A DNA stretch of 64,000 bases, taken from the NCBI GenBank assembly GCA_030248135.1, contig JASANC010002908.1, positions 1 to 64,000 on the forward strand. Reading direction: 5' to 3'. This stretch comes from Theristus sp. LFF4_11 (lineage: Eukaryota; Nematoda; Chromadorea; Monhysterida; Xyalidae). The position numbers and the translations under genes are program-made. The notes below the pieces were generated by a model. That model was not told where the DNA came from, did not search any database, and worked only from the letters and a program-made list of their open reading frames with translations. Shown piece by piece: positions 1 to 11,862 of the stretch (its first letter is position 1; every line of letters starts with the position of its first letter).

Positions 1-38
1 TCAAAAAAGACGTTCAGGAACCCACCCAATTGGAAAAC

Positions 39-512
39 CATAGTTGTTCCAGAGCCGAGGGGTTGGGGGGGGGGGGGGCCGATATAGATAGCTGAGTAAA
101 TTTTCTAGATAGGTGGAGGCTGGTAAATTTGTGTGAAACCGCAGGGGGGCCATGTGACTTTGTGGGGGGTGGCTGTCAAAATTTTGAAATTGATAGATAG
201 ATAGCTAAAACGCTAAAAAGCTATAAAAACAGCAAAATAATGCTAAAAATACACTAAAAATCAAGTATAAACGCGTATTTTACCTAAAATTAGCGAAATT
301 TTCAAGAATTACGAGCAAAAATGGTCAATTTTGGTCAAAAATTGACTCATTTTATGTCTTGGAAGATAAAAATTTTCAGATAGATAGCTGGCTGAGAAAA
401 TTTTTTAGATAGATAATAGCTGAGCCGAAAAAACCTGTTTGATAGAGATAGATTCGAAAATTTTTTGGGGGGGGGCGACCCCCCCCCCAGGCCCCCCCCT
501 AGAACAACTATG
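39..512 (+). mobile_element. hAT-like MITE, family A, intact copy A1
   Basis: The element begins CATAGTTGTTC and ends GAACAACTATG, an exact 11-bp terminal inverted repeat. It is flanked by a perfect 8-bp duplication TGGAAAAC (31-38 and 513-520). An 8-bp duplication with CA-starting ends fits the hAT superfamily. At 474 bp it has no coding capacity and carries G runs just inside both ends plus GATA-rich stretches. It serves as the reference for four other copies in the window. Confidence 0.85.
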
Positions 513-717
513 TGGAAAACCAAAGACAGAAATCAAAAAAAAATTAATCGTATTGTGTAATTGATCAATTTGTTCTTGCTATTATTCTGTTTTTTCTTAG
601 GTCAATTTTTGACCAAAACTCACCACTTTTTTGCTCGAAACTGTAAAACTCATGGCAGCACTTAGAAAAACGAAAAAGTAAATAACAAACCAAGAAACAC
701 GAAGACGAATCTAAATG

Positions 718-880
718 TCAAACTTTTTTGTGCGACGACGACGGCGTCGACGCTGAAGCAAACAACGGGGATTCTAGTGCAGCAGGCTCCTGTTTTGTTG
801 CGTTGCCGCCGCCGTAAACAATTTCTTGGACGTCCGTCAGCATTTCTAGTTTACGACGAGAATTGGAGAGAGAGGGAGGA
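718..880 (-). CDS. Possible terminal exon of an unidentified minus-strand gene
   Basis: On the minus strand an open frame ends with TGA at 718-720. Its last part reads like coding sequence (K-L-E-M-L-T-D-V-Q-E-I-V-Y-G-G-G, then a Ser/Pro-rich tail ending S-S-S-H-K-K-V), with GC-rich codons unlike the AT-rich surroundings. A CTAG acceptor could start the exon at 845, although the frame stays open further upstream. I do not recognise the family. The rest of the gene would lie toward higher coordinates, where only transposons are visible, so this may be a fragment. Confidence 0.25.
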
Positions 881-964
881 TGAGCGATGAGTGTAGGGTA
901 GGGTAGGCCCCCATTTTTAATTAAAAAATCACGATTTTTTTGTTTTTTTTTAAACAACCCTAAT

Positions 965-976
965 CAGTACCGTGGG

Positions 977-1011
<35 letters not shown>

Positions 1012-1547
1012 ACACCCCCCCCAGAGCACCCGAGACCGTCGGGGGGGGGGGGGGGGGGGGGCACCGTGCCACCCCCCCCCCCTAAAACCGGGCACCCCCC
1101 CCATCGTACCCCCCCCGAAAATTTGGCCGACACCCCCCCCACCCCCCCCCATGAAATTTTGTCTGGCGGACACCCCCCCCCCCCCCCCCAAAATTTTCTG
1201 CACACCCCAAATTTTTTTTCGAAAATTATGTTTTTTTGTCTATAAAGTCCATAATATAAGCTGAATATATGATAACTTGACCTTCTTCATTGTAATTTCA
1301 AAGATGTTGCAGGAAAATTTCGCGTGTTACCTGTCAAATTTAAGCGAAAAAATTTCATGGGGGGGGGTGGGTGGGGTGGACCCCCCCCCACAGAAAATTT
1401 TGAAAAAATGCACCCCCCCCATGGGACCCCCCTGGGGGGGGTCCCACGTTACCATAGGTTGGACCCCCCCCCTCACTTTTTGGTCGGCACCCCCCCCCAC
1501 GGTACCATACCCCCCCCCTCGAAAATTTTTTTGGGCCCACGGTACTG
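965..1547 (+). mobile_element. hAT-like MITE, family B, copy B1
   Basis: Ends are CAGTACCGTGGGC and GCCCACGGTACTG (13-bp inverted repeat), flanked by a perfect 8-bp duplication ACCCTAAT (957-964, 1548-1555). The 583-bp interior is dominated by alternating G and C runs, so six-frame translation gives meaningless Gly/Pro-rich frames. No gene is present. Confidence 0.85.
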
Positions 1548-1966
1548 ACCCTAATCATCATTTTCGAATGCACGCACCTATTTTTGTCTATCATCAGATT
1601 TTCTATTTGTTCCTGCGCAGCCATCCTTCCTAATCCTGCCTGAGCTAACCTTAAGCCATAGTTGTTCTAGGGGGGGGGCCTGGGGGGCCGCCTAGAAATG
1701 TCAAGAAAAAAAAATTTCTATTTTTTTTCTTTTTTTTTAAAATGAAAGTTGTTCAGAATTTTTCAGGGAGTCCGAATATCATTATCTGAGGAGCCACCGA
1801 CTTACCATGTGACCCCCACTCATATGGGAGGAGGGTGAAAATTTCAGACTTGGTTTCGGCAACCCCATTTTCCCACCGACGACATCACGTCTCGTGTTTT
1901 GCCTCTCAATTCACCTCAAATAACACGGAAACAAGTTCAACAACAAACCGGTGTGATCATGCTGAC

Positions 1967-2537
1967 CAGTACCGTGGGCCCAAAAAAATTTTCGAGGGGG
2001 GGGGTATGGTACCGTGGGGGGGGTGCCGACCAAAAAGTGAGGGGGGGGTCCAACCTATGGTAACGTGGGACCCCCCAGGGGGATCCCGGGGGGGGGGGGG
2101 GGTGCATTTTTTCAAAATTTTCTGTGGGGGGGGGTCCACCCCCCCCCCCCACCCCCCCCATGAAATTTTTTCGCTTTAATTTGAAAGGAAAAACGCTAAA
2201 TTTTGCTGCAAAATCTTTGAAATTACAATGAAGATGGTCAAGTTATCATATATTCAGCTTATATTATGGACTTTATAGACAAAAAATCATGATTTTCGAA
2301 AAAAAATTTAGAGTGTGCAGAAAATTTTGGGGGGGGGGGCTTTCCGCCAGACAAAATTTCATGGGGGGGGGGTGGGGGGCTGTCGGCCAAATTTTCGGGG
2401 GGGGGGGGGGTACGATGGGGGGGGTGCCCGGTTTTAGGGGGGGGGGTGGCCCGGTGGGGCCCCCCCCCCCCCCACCCCCCCACCCGACGGTCTCGGGTGC
2501 TCTGGGGGTGTACCCCCCCCCTCCGCCCACGGTACTG
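1967..2537 (-). mobile_element. hAT-like MITE, family B, copy B2
   Basis: Family B termini CAGTACCGTGGGC and GCCCACGGTACTG are flanked by a perfect 8-bp duplication ATGCTGAC (1959-1966, 2538-2545). It lies in opposite orientation to the copy at 965-1547 and is nested inside the family A element at 1657-5853. Confidence 0.85.
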
Positions 2538-3153
2538 ATGCTGACGACACGAGGCGAAACAGCAACGAGCAACCAACGAAGTTACGCTTGCAGTGGCAGA
2601 CAGTGCAATTTCGACCTTTCGAGATCAGTACCGTGGGCCCAAAACAATTTTCGAAGGGGGGGTATGGTGCCGTGGGGGGGGGGGGTGCCGACCAAAAAGT
2701 GCGGGGGGGGGGTCCAACCTATGGTAACGTGGGACCCCCCCATGGGGGTCCCATGGGGGGGTGCATTTTTTCAAAATTTTCTGTGGGGCCACCCCCCCCC
2801 CCATGATAATTTTTCGCTTAAATTTTGAAGGAAAAACGCTAAATTTTGCTGCAAAATCGTTGAAATTACAATGAAGATGGTCAAGTTATCATATATTCAG
2901 CTTATATTATGGACTTTATAGACAAAAAATCATGATTTTCGAAAAAAATTTTAGGGTGTACGGAAAATTTTGGGGGGGGGGTCTCCGCCAGACAAAATTT
3001 CATGGGGGGGTGTGGGGGGGGGGTGTCGGCCAAATTTTCGAGGGGGGGTCCGATGGGGGGGTGCCCGGTTTTAGGGGGGGTGGCACGGTGCCCCCCCCAC
3101 CCCCCACCCGACGGTCTCTGGTGCTCTGGGGGGGGTGTACCCCCCCCCCACCC

Positions 3154-4572
3154 GAATCATAGACAAAAGACCGCACGTACCAAAAGACCGCACGTGCCAT
3201 AAGACCGCAAGACCAAAATACCGCAGATTGGTGTGGAACCAAAATACCGCACGTGCCAAAAGACCGCACGAGCATTTAGAAAGTCGGTTCCGCTGATTCT
3301 ATTTCGATTTTACAATTGCATCAAGCAACATTCGTATCATTTCTTGTGATAAATTGTGTTGTTTTCGTTTGTTCATTGTTCGAGTTTCACTTTTACGCAA
3401 CAAAATGTTTTTTCCTGGTTCAGTGGATATGGAACACGGCCAAATAGCAAAAATGATTGTGAACACAGCCTTTAAAACTCACTTTGATAATTTCTCACGG
3501 ATTATCAAAATTGGTTGGGGGAATCGTGAGCTAAGCTAGGCGACGTTTTCTGTTGACAATCTGCTCGTTTCACCGTGTGAATCGCGCGCGCCGAGTTGTC
3601 ACGCAGCACTGCCGGCGCTGTGCTTGACCGATTTCGACGAACGACAGCTCAATCAATTCAGCAGAACACAGACAACACGATGATGTGTCGCTTGTGGTTA
3701 GTTCCAATCATTTTTTCAAAAACCAAAAAAATCCAAAATCACCATAAATTTGTGTTTTGTCGTTTTTCACACTTTTTTATTGCAAAGCAACCGATGCTGA
3801 ATGAAACAACAACCAAAAACAAACGACATTTCAACGTGTTCCCGCTGCTCTGCTGAGTTGATTGAGTCATGGATCATGAAAATTGGCTGGGGGAATCGTG
3901 AGCTGGGCGACGTTTTCTGTTGACAATCTGCTCGTTTCACTGTGTGTCGCGCGCGCCGACCTGTCACGCAGCACTGCCGGCGCTGTGCTTGACCGATTTC
4001 GACGAACGACAGCTCAATCAATTCAGCAGAACACAGGCAACACGATGTGTCGCTTGTGGTTAGTTCCAATCATTTTTTCAAAAACCAAAAAAATCCAAAA
4101 TCACCATAAATTTGTGTTTTGTCGTTTCTCACACTTTTTTATTGCAAAGCAACCGATGTTGAATGGAACAAAAACCATCCATAAACGACGCGTCATCATG
4201 TTCCCGGTGCTCCGCTAATTTGATTGAGCCATGGATTGCCAAAATCGGCCAAGGAAATCATGATCTGGACGACGTTATGTTTGTGCTTCACGACATGTGT
4301 CTTGTGCGCCGACTTGTCACGCGACTCTGCCGGCGCTGTGCTCAACCGATTTCAAGGATCGACGGCTCAATCAATGATTTTTGTAGAATAAAAAAGAATA
4401 GGAAGACAAAATAAACATAAAATAACATATCATAATCACGTACGCAGTGAATGATTTTGGTGCGGTCTTTTGGCATGTGCGGTATTTTGGTTTGATAGCA
4501 TCTGCGGTCTTTTGGTCACAAAAAAATCTCAAATCTGCGGTCTTTTGGCACGTGCGGTCTTTTGTCCGCAAG
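3154..4572. mobile_element. Foldback element with tandem-unit ends (ACCGCACGTGCC units)
   Basis: Both arms consist of short direct repeats around AAAAGACCGCACGTGCC: about five imperfect units at 3172-3270 and their inverted counterparts at 4455-4567. A duplication of about 9 bp in C-rich sequence (CCCCCCACC) flanks the element, which suggests MULE-like insertion, but the C tract makes this uncertain. The interior is a tandem duplication of a unit of about 365 bp starting at 3521, 3893 and (partial) 4253. Reading frames inside it match no protein I recognise. Confidence 0.6.
3521..4370. repeat. Tandem duplication, about 365-bp unit, 2.3 copies
   Basis: GAATCGTGAGCT followed by a GACGTTTTCTGTTGACAATC stretch recurs at 3521 and 3893, with a diverged partial third unit from 4253. 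The first two units are nearly identical over their full length. The repeat forms the core of the foldback element at 3154-4572. Confidence 0.75.
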
Positions 4573-5039
4573 CCCCCCACCCCCCCCTCGCCCACGGTAC
4601 TGTTCGAGATCCTGAAAAACGATGCGTAAATGTGAGTTCTCTGCTTCTACCTTAGCGACATCGGAATTTGTTGAACTAGCCTTTGCGACGCTCAAGTACT
4701 TCAATGCGCGAGTCGATCATCACTCACCAAGGCTGAAAACAGTCGATAAATCAATCCAGAATACCACCTGCAGCGTTGAAGACTAAGTGACAAGGTAAAG
4801 TCAAAAAAAATTTTTGTTGAGTTTTCGAAAAATTATGCCAAAAACGGCATTTTCAGGGCACATTAAAGAAAAAATTTCAAAAATTTTTAATAAAAAAAAT
4901 AAAAAAAGCTTTTTTTTACTTTAAAAAAAAATTAAAAATACGCGTTTTTTAAGTGTATTTTTAGCATTATTTTGCTGTTTCTATAGCTTTTTAGCGTCTA
5001 TCTATCTATCAAATTTCAAAATTTTGACCGCCCCCCCAA

Positions 5040-5713
5040 GGCTGTAGGTCGATCCGGTACCGGTCGATCCGGTACCTGGCAATTTTCTAGGGCGGTCGAT
5101 CCGGTACCGGTCGATCCGGTACTCGGTCGATCCGGTACCAATTGAAATTTTCAGCTGTTTTACGGGTTTTTAGCGTTCAATTCGTTGGGTTTTCGATTTT
5201 TCTTTGGTTTCGGTGATTGCGAAACATTTATGCAGCACGGAAAGACATGAAACCGAACACGATTGTTGGACGACGACGACTTGCGACACTTTGTTGGTTT
5301 TGGTAATCGTAATCTGATTCTGAAAAAAGCAAAACAAGTGTACCATGTTTTTTTTTTCTGAACTATTTTCCAGAAGAATAAAGCTCCAAGACGGTGAAAA
5401 TTTGCAAAATTACCAGCTCAGCAAGAAAAGGAGAACAAAATAAAAATATGAAGACTGATTCGGTTCTCTTTTGGAGTTGAGGAAAAATGTCTGTTGTTTT
5501 TATTTTCATATTTCCCGCGAAAAAACCTGCGGTAAAATGTTTCAGACATCAGATAAAATGAGAGAAACGAAGAAAAATGGAAAACAAATCAGAAACAGTT
5601 GAAAATTTCAATTGGTACCGGATCGACCGAGTACCGGATCGACCGGTACCGGATCGACCGCCCTAGAAAATTGCCAGGTACCGGATCGACCGGTACCGGA
5701 TCGACCGCATGCC
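5040..5713 (+). mobile_element. MULE-like foldback element with GGTCGATCCGGTACC-unit ends, copy 1
   Basis: The ends GGCTGTAGGTCGATCC and GGATCGACCGCATGCC are inverted repeats made of several direct copies of the 15-bp unit GGTCGATCCGGTACC. The two arms are separated by a unique core of about 450 bp. A 9-bp duplication in C-rich DNA flanks it (CCCCCCCAA on the left, one extra C on the right). Small reading frames across the arms only translate the unit (G-T-G-S-T repeats) and are not genes. Confidence 0.7.
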
Positions 5714-6066
5714 CCCCCCCCAAGGCCCCAAAGTCACATGCCCCCCCCCCGCGGCCCCTCCCAAAATTTTCGAGCTATCTATCTGGAAAATTTGCTCCAG
5801 CTATCTATATCGGCCGCCCCCCCCCCCAACCCCTCGGTTCTGGAACAACTATGCCTTAAGCCAAGCCAAGGTTAGTATGTTTATTTCGGTTGCCTGCAAC
5901 TATCCTCACCTAAGCCCATAGTTGTTCTAGGGGGGGGCCTGGGGGGGGGGGGGGGGCCGGCCCCCCCCAAAAAATTTTCGAATCCATCTCTATCAAACGG
6001 TTTTTTTCGGCTCAGCTATTATCTATCAAAAAAAATTTCTCAGCTAGCTATCTATCTGAAAATTTT

Positions 6067-6793
6067 GGCATGCGGTCGATCCGGTACCGGTCGATCCGGT
6101 ACGGTCGATCCGGTACCGGTCGATCCGGTACCGGTCGATCCGGTACCTGGCAATTTTCTAGGGCGGTCGATCCGGTACCGGTCGATCCGGTACTCGGTCG
6201 ATCCGGTACCAATTGAAATTTTCAGCTGTTTTAGCATTCAATTCAATTTGTTTCTGATTTGTTTTCCATTTTTCTTCGTTTCTCTCATTTTATTTGACGT
6301 CTGAAACATTTTACCGCAGGTTTTTTCGCGGGAAATATGAAAATAAAAACAACAGACATTTTTCCTCAACTCCAAAAGAGAACCGAATCAGTCTTCATAT
6401 TTTTATTTTGTTTTCCTTTTCTTGCTGAGCTGGTAATTTTGCAAATTTTCACCGTCTTGGAGCCTTATTCTTCTGGAAAATAGTTCAAAAAATAAAAAAA
6501 ACATATGGTACACTTGTTTTGCTTTTTTCAGAATCAGATTACGATTACCAAAACCAACAAAGTGTCGCAAGTCGTCGTCGTCCAACAATCGTGTTCGGTT
6601 TCATGTCTTTCCGTGCTGCATAAATGTTTCGCAATCACCGAAACCAAAGAAAAATCGAAAACACAACGAATTGAACGCTAAAAACCCGTAAAACAGCTGA
6701 AAATTTCAATTGGTACCGGATCGACCGAGTACCGGATCGACCGGTACCGGATCGACCGGTACCGGATCGACCGTACCGGATCGACCTACAGCC
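6067..6793 (-). mobile_element. MULE-like foldback element with GGTCGATCCGGTACC-unit ends, copy 2
   Basis: This is the same family as 5040-5713 but inverted. Outer ends GGCATGCGGTCGATCC and GGATCGACCTACAGCC are flanked by a perfect 9-bp duplication GAAAATTTT (6058-6066, 6794-6802) of family A sequence. A 9-bp duplication and long inverted arms fit Mutator-like elements. The arms hold five or more tandem 15-bp units, and there is no coding capacity. Confidence 0.8.
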
Positions 6794-7229
6794 GAAAATT
6801 TTTGTCTTCGAAGACATAAAATGAGTCAATTTTTAACCAAAGTTCACCATTTTGCTCGTAATTCTTGAAAATTTCGCTAATTTTAGGTAAAATACGCGTT
6901 TATACTTAATTTTTAGTGTATTTTTAGCATTATTTTGCTGTTTTTATAGCTTTTTAGCGTTTTAGCTATTTATCTATCAAATTTCAATTTTTTGACCGCC
7001 CCCCCCCCAAAGTCACATGGCCCCCCCCGCGGCCCCCCCCCCCCCAAATTTTTCCAGCTATCTATCTATCTAGAAAATTAGCTCCAGCTATCTATATCGG
7101 CCCCCCCCCAACCCCTCGGCTCTGGGATAGGGTTGTTAAACAAAAATGAAAAAAATTTTTTAAAAAAAGTGATTAAAAAAAACAAAAATGCCGATTTTTT
7201 TTTTTAATTCGAAAAATTTTTCTCTAATA

Positions 7230-7780
<551 letters not shown>

Positions 7781-8256
7781 TATGCTCTGAAAACCTTTTG
7801 GCACAATTTTTCGAAAGTTCAACAAAAATTTTCTTTGATTATACCTCGTAAAACCTTTAGCAGTCGATTTTGGGCCGTTTTACCGACTGATTTTAGGCTT
7901 CGACAACATCTGCGATGAAGTTTTTGAGCGTCCCAAAGCTTAGCCTTCCATTTCCGATGCAGATAAGGTGACGATCAGCCTCGCAGAGCGTCCGATTGTG
8001 CTCGCTGCACCGTTTGCAAGCGCTACGTTGTCTGGTTGCTGCTTCGTGTCGTGTCGTCGCGACACCATCAGAAGAATTGATCGAATTTCAAGGCGGTATG
8101 TTTGTCTTCACTTTAGCATTAGCTTAGCTGGGGACAATTAGTGACGTTTTGGGGGTCAAAACACTAGAAGAGGCATGGTAACGGTTTGGAAAAGGGGTAA
8201 TTGAGGTCACCAAAACAAAATCTCCAAAGTTCCGCCATACGGGAGTTATTCCGGGA

Positions 8257-8727
8257 CATAGTTGTTCCAGAGCCGAGGGGTTGGGGGGGCCGATATAGAT
8301 AGCTGGAGCAAATTTTCCAGATAGATAGATAGCTGGAAAATTTTGGGGAGGGGCCGCGGGGGGGGCCATGTGACTTTGGGGGGGGGGCCGGTCAAAATTT
8401 TGAAATTTGATAGATAGATAGCTAAAACGCTAAAAAGCTATAAAAACAGCAAAATATTACTAAAAATACTCTAAAAATCAAGTATAAAGGCGTATTTTAC
8501 CTAAAATTAGCAAAATTTTCAAGAATTACGAGCAAAAATGGTCAATTTTGGTCAAAAATTGACTCATTTTATGTGTTCGAAAACAAAAATTTTCAGATAG
8601 ATAGCTGGCTGAGAAAATTTTTTAGATAGATAATAGCTGAGCCGAAAAAACCTGTCTGATAGAGATAGATTCGAAAATTTTTTGGGGGGGGCCGGCCCCC
8701 CCCAGGCCCCCCCCTAGAACAACTATG
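8257..8727 (+). mobile_element. hAT-like MITE, family A, copy A4
   Basis: This uninterrupted family A unit of 471 bp is flanked by diverged 8-bp repeats (TTCCGGGA at 8249-8256, ATTCGGGA at 8728-8735). It is nested inside the TAGGGTTG element at 7128-8868, so family A was active both before and after that element inserted. Confidence 0.8.
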
Positions 8728-9020
8728 ATTCGGGAGGCGCTTGCATATCATATGTGGTTCTTCGGACTCCCTGATTGATTTAGCACAACTTTGATTTTTG
8801 AAATTTAAAAAAAAAAAAAAATTTTTTTAAAACAAAAATGACGATTTTTGTTTTTTTTAACAACCCTACTCTGGAACAACTATGCCTAAGCCAAGGGATA
8901 GCTTATGTTTAATTCGTGGTCGTGTTGCGTTTTTGCAAGTGTTTCGATTAAGCCTATGTTTAATTCGTGGCCATATTGCGTTTTTGCAATGATTTTCATT
9001 TCAGTACCAGTACGAGTACA

Positions 9021-11480
9021 ATGCTATTACGCCAAGTCGCGTGCGTTTGTCATCAGCGAGCTCTGCTGCGGGCGACGACGTCGTCGACTTGGTGTTCAAG
9101 TTCAGAAAATAGCAAAACCACAATAACCGCCGCAGCTCGCCTTTTGGCAACAACAATAAAACGAAGCGATTACGAGTTTCCCGAGCTCGTGAAAAGCGAC
9201 GTCGTTGAGAAACATGTCAAGGTCTGGAATTGATGTCTGTCTCAAATGTGAAAATCGATTGGTTGTACAATGCAACCATACCATAGTTGTTCCAGAGCCG
9301 AGGGGTTGGGGGGGGGGCCGATATAGATAGCTGGAGCAAATTTTCCAGATAGATAGATACGGTAGGGCCGATTAAACATGGCAGCTTTTTTCAGGGTTCA
9401 AGGAGCGCGCGAAATTTGAATGAAAGAAAAAAGACGTTCAGAAACCACATTGTGTGCCAAATTTGACTTGTTTTTTTAAACTAATGGATTATCCGCGCTG
9501 TTCTATGCATTCTTTCTCCCTTGCACACATGATTGGGAGTTATGTTGCCATTTTTGAAAAAGACAACTCCTGGTCTGCGACTGATCCCGCCTTGATGGAC
9601 TGCCTCATTTATTCGGCCGTACTGTAGCTGGAAAATTTTGGGGGGGGGGCCGCGGGGGGGGGGCATGTGACGTTGGGGGGGGGCCGGTCAAAATTTTGAA
9701 ATTTGATAGATAGCTAAAACGCTAAAAAGCTATAAAAACAGCAAAATAATGCAAAAAATACACTAAAAATCAAGTATAAACGCGTATTTTACCTAAAATT
9801 AGCGAAACTTTCAAGAATTACAAGCAAAAATGGTCAATTTTGGGCAAAAATTGACTTATTTTATGTCTTCGAAGGCAAAAATTTTCAGATAGATAGCTGG
9901 CTGAGAAAATTTTTTAGATAGATAATAGCTGAGCCGAAAAAACCTGTCTGCTGATAGAGATAGATTCGAAAATTTTTTTGGGGGGGGGGCGGCCCCCCAG
10001 GCCCCCCCCTAGAACAACTATGAATGCAACGTTTCAAACATGTTTTGTTTTGATAAAAGTTCATTCATTCATAGGGTTGTTGAAAAATCGTCATTTTTTT
10101 CTTCAATTTTTTTTCAAAATTGGAAAACCAAAGTTGTGCCAAATCAACCGTGGAGTCAGAAGAACTACATTTGACGTGCAGGCAAACGCCTCCCGTCCCG
10201 AATGACTCCCATATGATGGCGGCACTTTCCAGAATTTGTTTCGGTGACCTAATCTGCCCTCAAAAACGACATCATGCCTCTTTCGTTTTGACCCTAAAAA
10301 CGCCCGTAATGGTTGTCTGGAATCTGGAACATATAATGTAAACCGTCATTTGAATGTGAGCCCGTTTTTCACATTTTGACGTGTTTGTGTTTTTCCGTTT
10401 GCTGGGTGCAGTCTGGGCAAAGCCAGCACGGTGTGTGTATGCAATACGAATGAAAATGAGTCAAACATAAGAACGAAAATTGATTGGTGTTCGTGATGGC
10501 CGCCCCGCCAGCCAGGGTCAGCCGAGTTTGGTGCCGCAAACCGGCGTGTCACGTGTTAGATTTGAATTTGCTTTGAACTTGAACCGTTGACAATGGCAAA
10601 TAAACAGATTTGGTTCGCCAACACGGCATCGGTGGATGCTACAGCAACTTGAAACTTGAGCACACTAACTTTTGAACTGGGCGTCTGTTTGTGAAAATGT
10701 CGGGACAAGAAAAGCCAGACAATTTACCAACAACAAAACAATCTGAATAGTTCTGTGGTCTCTCTCATTTTCAGGGTGGTGGTCCGGGCGGTCAGAGTGT
10801 GAACAAATCGAACAACGCAGTTTTTCTGCGTCACCTTCCAACCGGCGTTCAAGTGAAAGTGCACCGAGAACGGCAAATCCACATCAACCGAAAACTCGCT
10901 TGGCAGCAGTTGACCGAATTGGTCGGTGAAATCGTTCAAAAGAAATTGTTGAAGTATCATGATTGGATTGCTCACTGTTCTGTAAAAGTTGAATACCGGT
11001 TTTTAACACAGAAGGGTGAACCGAAATAAGTTGTGGTAGTTTATCTGAGAACTCGTTTCGCTCAAAAGTGTTGACCATCGTCTATCGATTGTTTCTCACC
11101 TGGTTGTTTCAATGAGCCACGTCAAGTCGGGGGCATAAGTTTCTCTTGAATGTTGCGGAAAACGCCTCAACACATTTGTAAAACTATTTTTGGTCAGCGT
11201 GAGTGTTTTCACTCTTTAAAAACAGGTTGACGAACATTTGAACGGCGAAAACAGCTATCGAGCAATGTGTCGACGTGAGGAAAACGAGAGACGAAAGCTC
11301 AGAAGAGCCGAAAAGGAACGTCGAAAAGAAGAAATGGAACGGAGAAAACTGTTGAAGCAGCAGTTCTTGGAAATAAAAGCAAAACTGGAAGAATCCGCCA
11401 GCCAGCACAAACGGCAATTAACGCTGGAAGAGTTGAGCGATCTTCATTCCGACTCTGTGAAAGTGTCGTCCAAAGTGTGA
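9021..11480 (+). CDS. MTRFR: Mitochondrial translation release factor in rescue (C12orf65/MTRFR-like)
   Basis: Three exons (9021-9221, 10775-10921, 11226-11480) join in frame to 200 codons. The first 50 or so residues are Arg/Ser/Thr-rich and lack acidic residues, as expected of a mitochondrial targeting peptide. Exon 2 opens with G-G-G-P-G-G-Q-S-V-N-K (residues 68-78), the class I release-factor GGQ motif that triggers peptidyl-tRNA hydrolysis. Exon 3 carries N-G-E-N-S and a long Lys/Arg/Glu-rich helix, as in the C12orf65 family. That family lacks codon-recognition domains and releases peptides from stalled mitochondrial ribosomes; the human protein is 166 residues. Both introns are phase 0. 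Intron 1 (1,553 bp) holds a family A MITE with a nested MITE. The start is the first ATG after an acceptor-like TTTTCATTTCAG ending at 9004. The paralogue ICT1 is less likely, given the NGENS helix. Confidence 0.85.
9282..10022 (+). mobile_element. hAT-like family A copy A5 in MTRFR intron 1
   Basis: Family A termini are flanked by the 8-bp duplication AATGCAAC (9269-9276 and 10023-10030). Five extra bases CATAC separate the left duplication from the terminus. The element is interrupted by a 265-bp TA-flanked MITE at 9360-9624. Confidence 0.8.
9360..9624 (+). mobile_element. TA-flanked MITE, CAGTACGGCCGA family, copy 1
   Basis: Imperfect inverted ends of about 28 bp (consensus CAGTACGGCCGATTAAACAT) are flanked by TA, which suggests Tc1/mariner or pogo-type mobilisation. 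The same 263-265 bp unit, including a conserved GGCAGCTTTTTTCAGGGT start, occurs at 11863-12126 and 24369-24631. Confidence 0.75.
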
Positions 11481-11862
11481 CGAAAGTGTGTCTTTGCAGA
11501 ATTTAAAAAAAACTACAGTTTCTTGCAAATTTTAATCTTACCTGTGTCACCGATAAACTGTATACGATCATGCGGGTGCGCGAGCGAGCGCCAGCGAGCG
11601 GACAGCGCATCACGCATTAGTAATAAGGCTTCTTTTTTCGATTTTTTTTTAAATAGCATAGCAATTGCATTTGCATTTCGTAAATACAACAAAGCTTTTT
11701 GCAAGCGAAAGCATGGTCAAGTTCACGACAAGGGTAATGTTGATCTTGATCGAAAGCCGTCAGATAGCACGGTTCCGGTCCGTTTTGGTTCAAGGACGCA
11801 GCTGCGTGCCACGTCATGCAGTTTACAACTAACAAAAATATCGTTTAGGGAGCGAATTCATA

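Larger units (their letters stand above)
2626..4602 (-). mobile_element. hAT-like family B copy B3 carrying a nested foldback element
   Basis: Family B termini are flanked by a perfect 8-bp duplication TTCGAGAT (2618-2625, 4603-4610). The copy is 1,977 bp rather than about 575 bp because another element (3154-4572) has inserted near its right end. It is itself nested inside the family A element at 1657-5853, so three insertion events can be ordered here. Confidence 0.8.
1657..5853 (-). mobile_element. hAT-like family A copy A2, enlarged by nested insertions
   Basis: The outer ends are the family A termini in reverse orientation (CATAGTTGTTC at 1657, GAACAACTATG ending at 5853), flanked by a perfect 8-bp duplication CCTTAAGC (1649-1656, 5854-5861). 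A unit normally about 470 bp has grown to 4.2 kb through insertion of two family B elements and two foldback elements. The left interior (1690-1960 and 4610-4930) does not match the intact family A copies and holds no gene I can support. Confidence 0.8.

Noticed and set aside
960..3275. Gly/Pro-rich frames in the first 3.3 kb
   Set aside because: They run through G and C homopolymers inside MITEs with clean target duplications.
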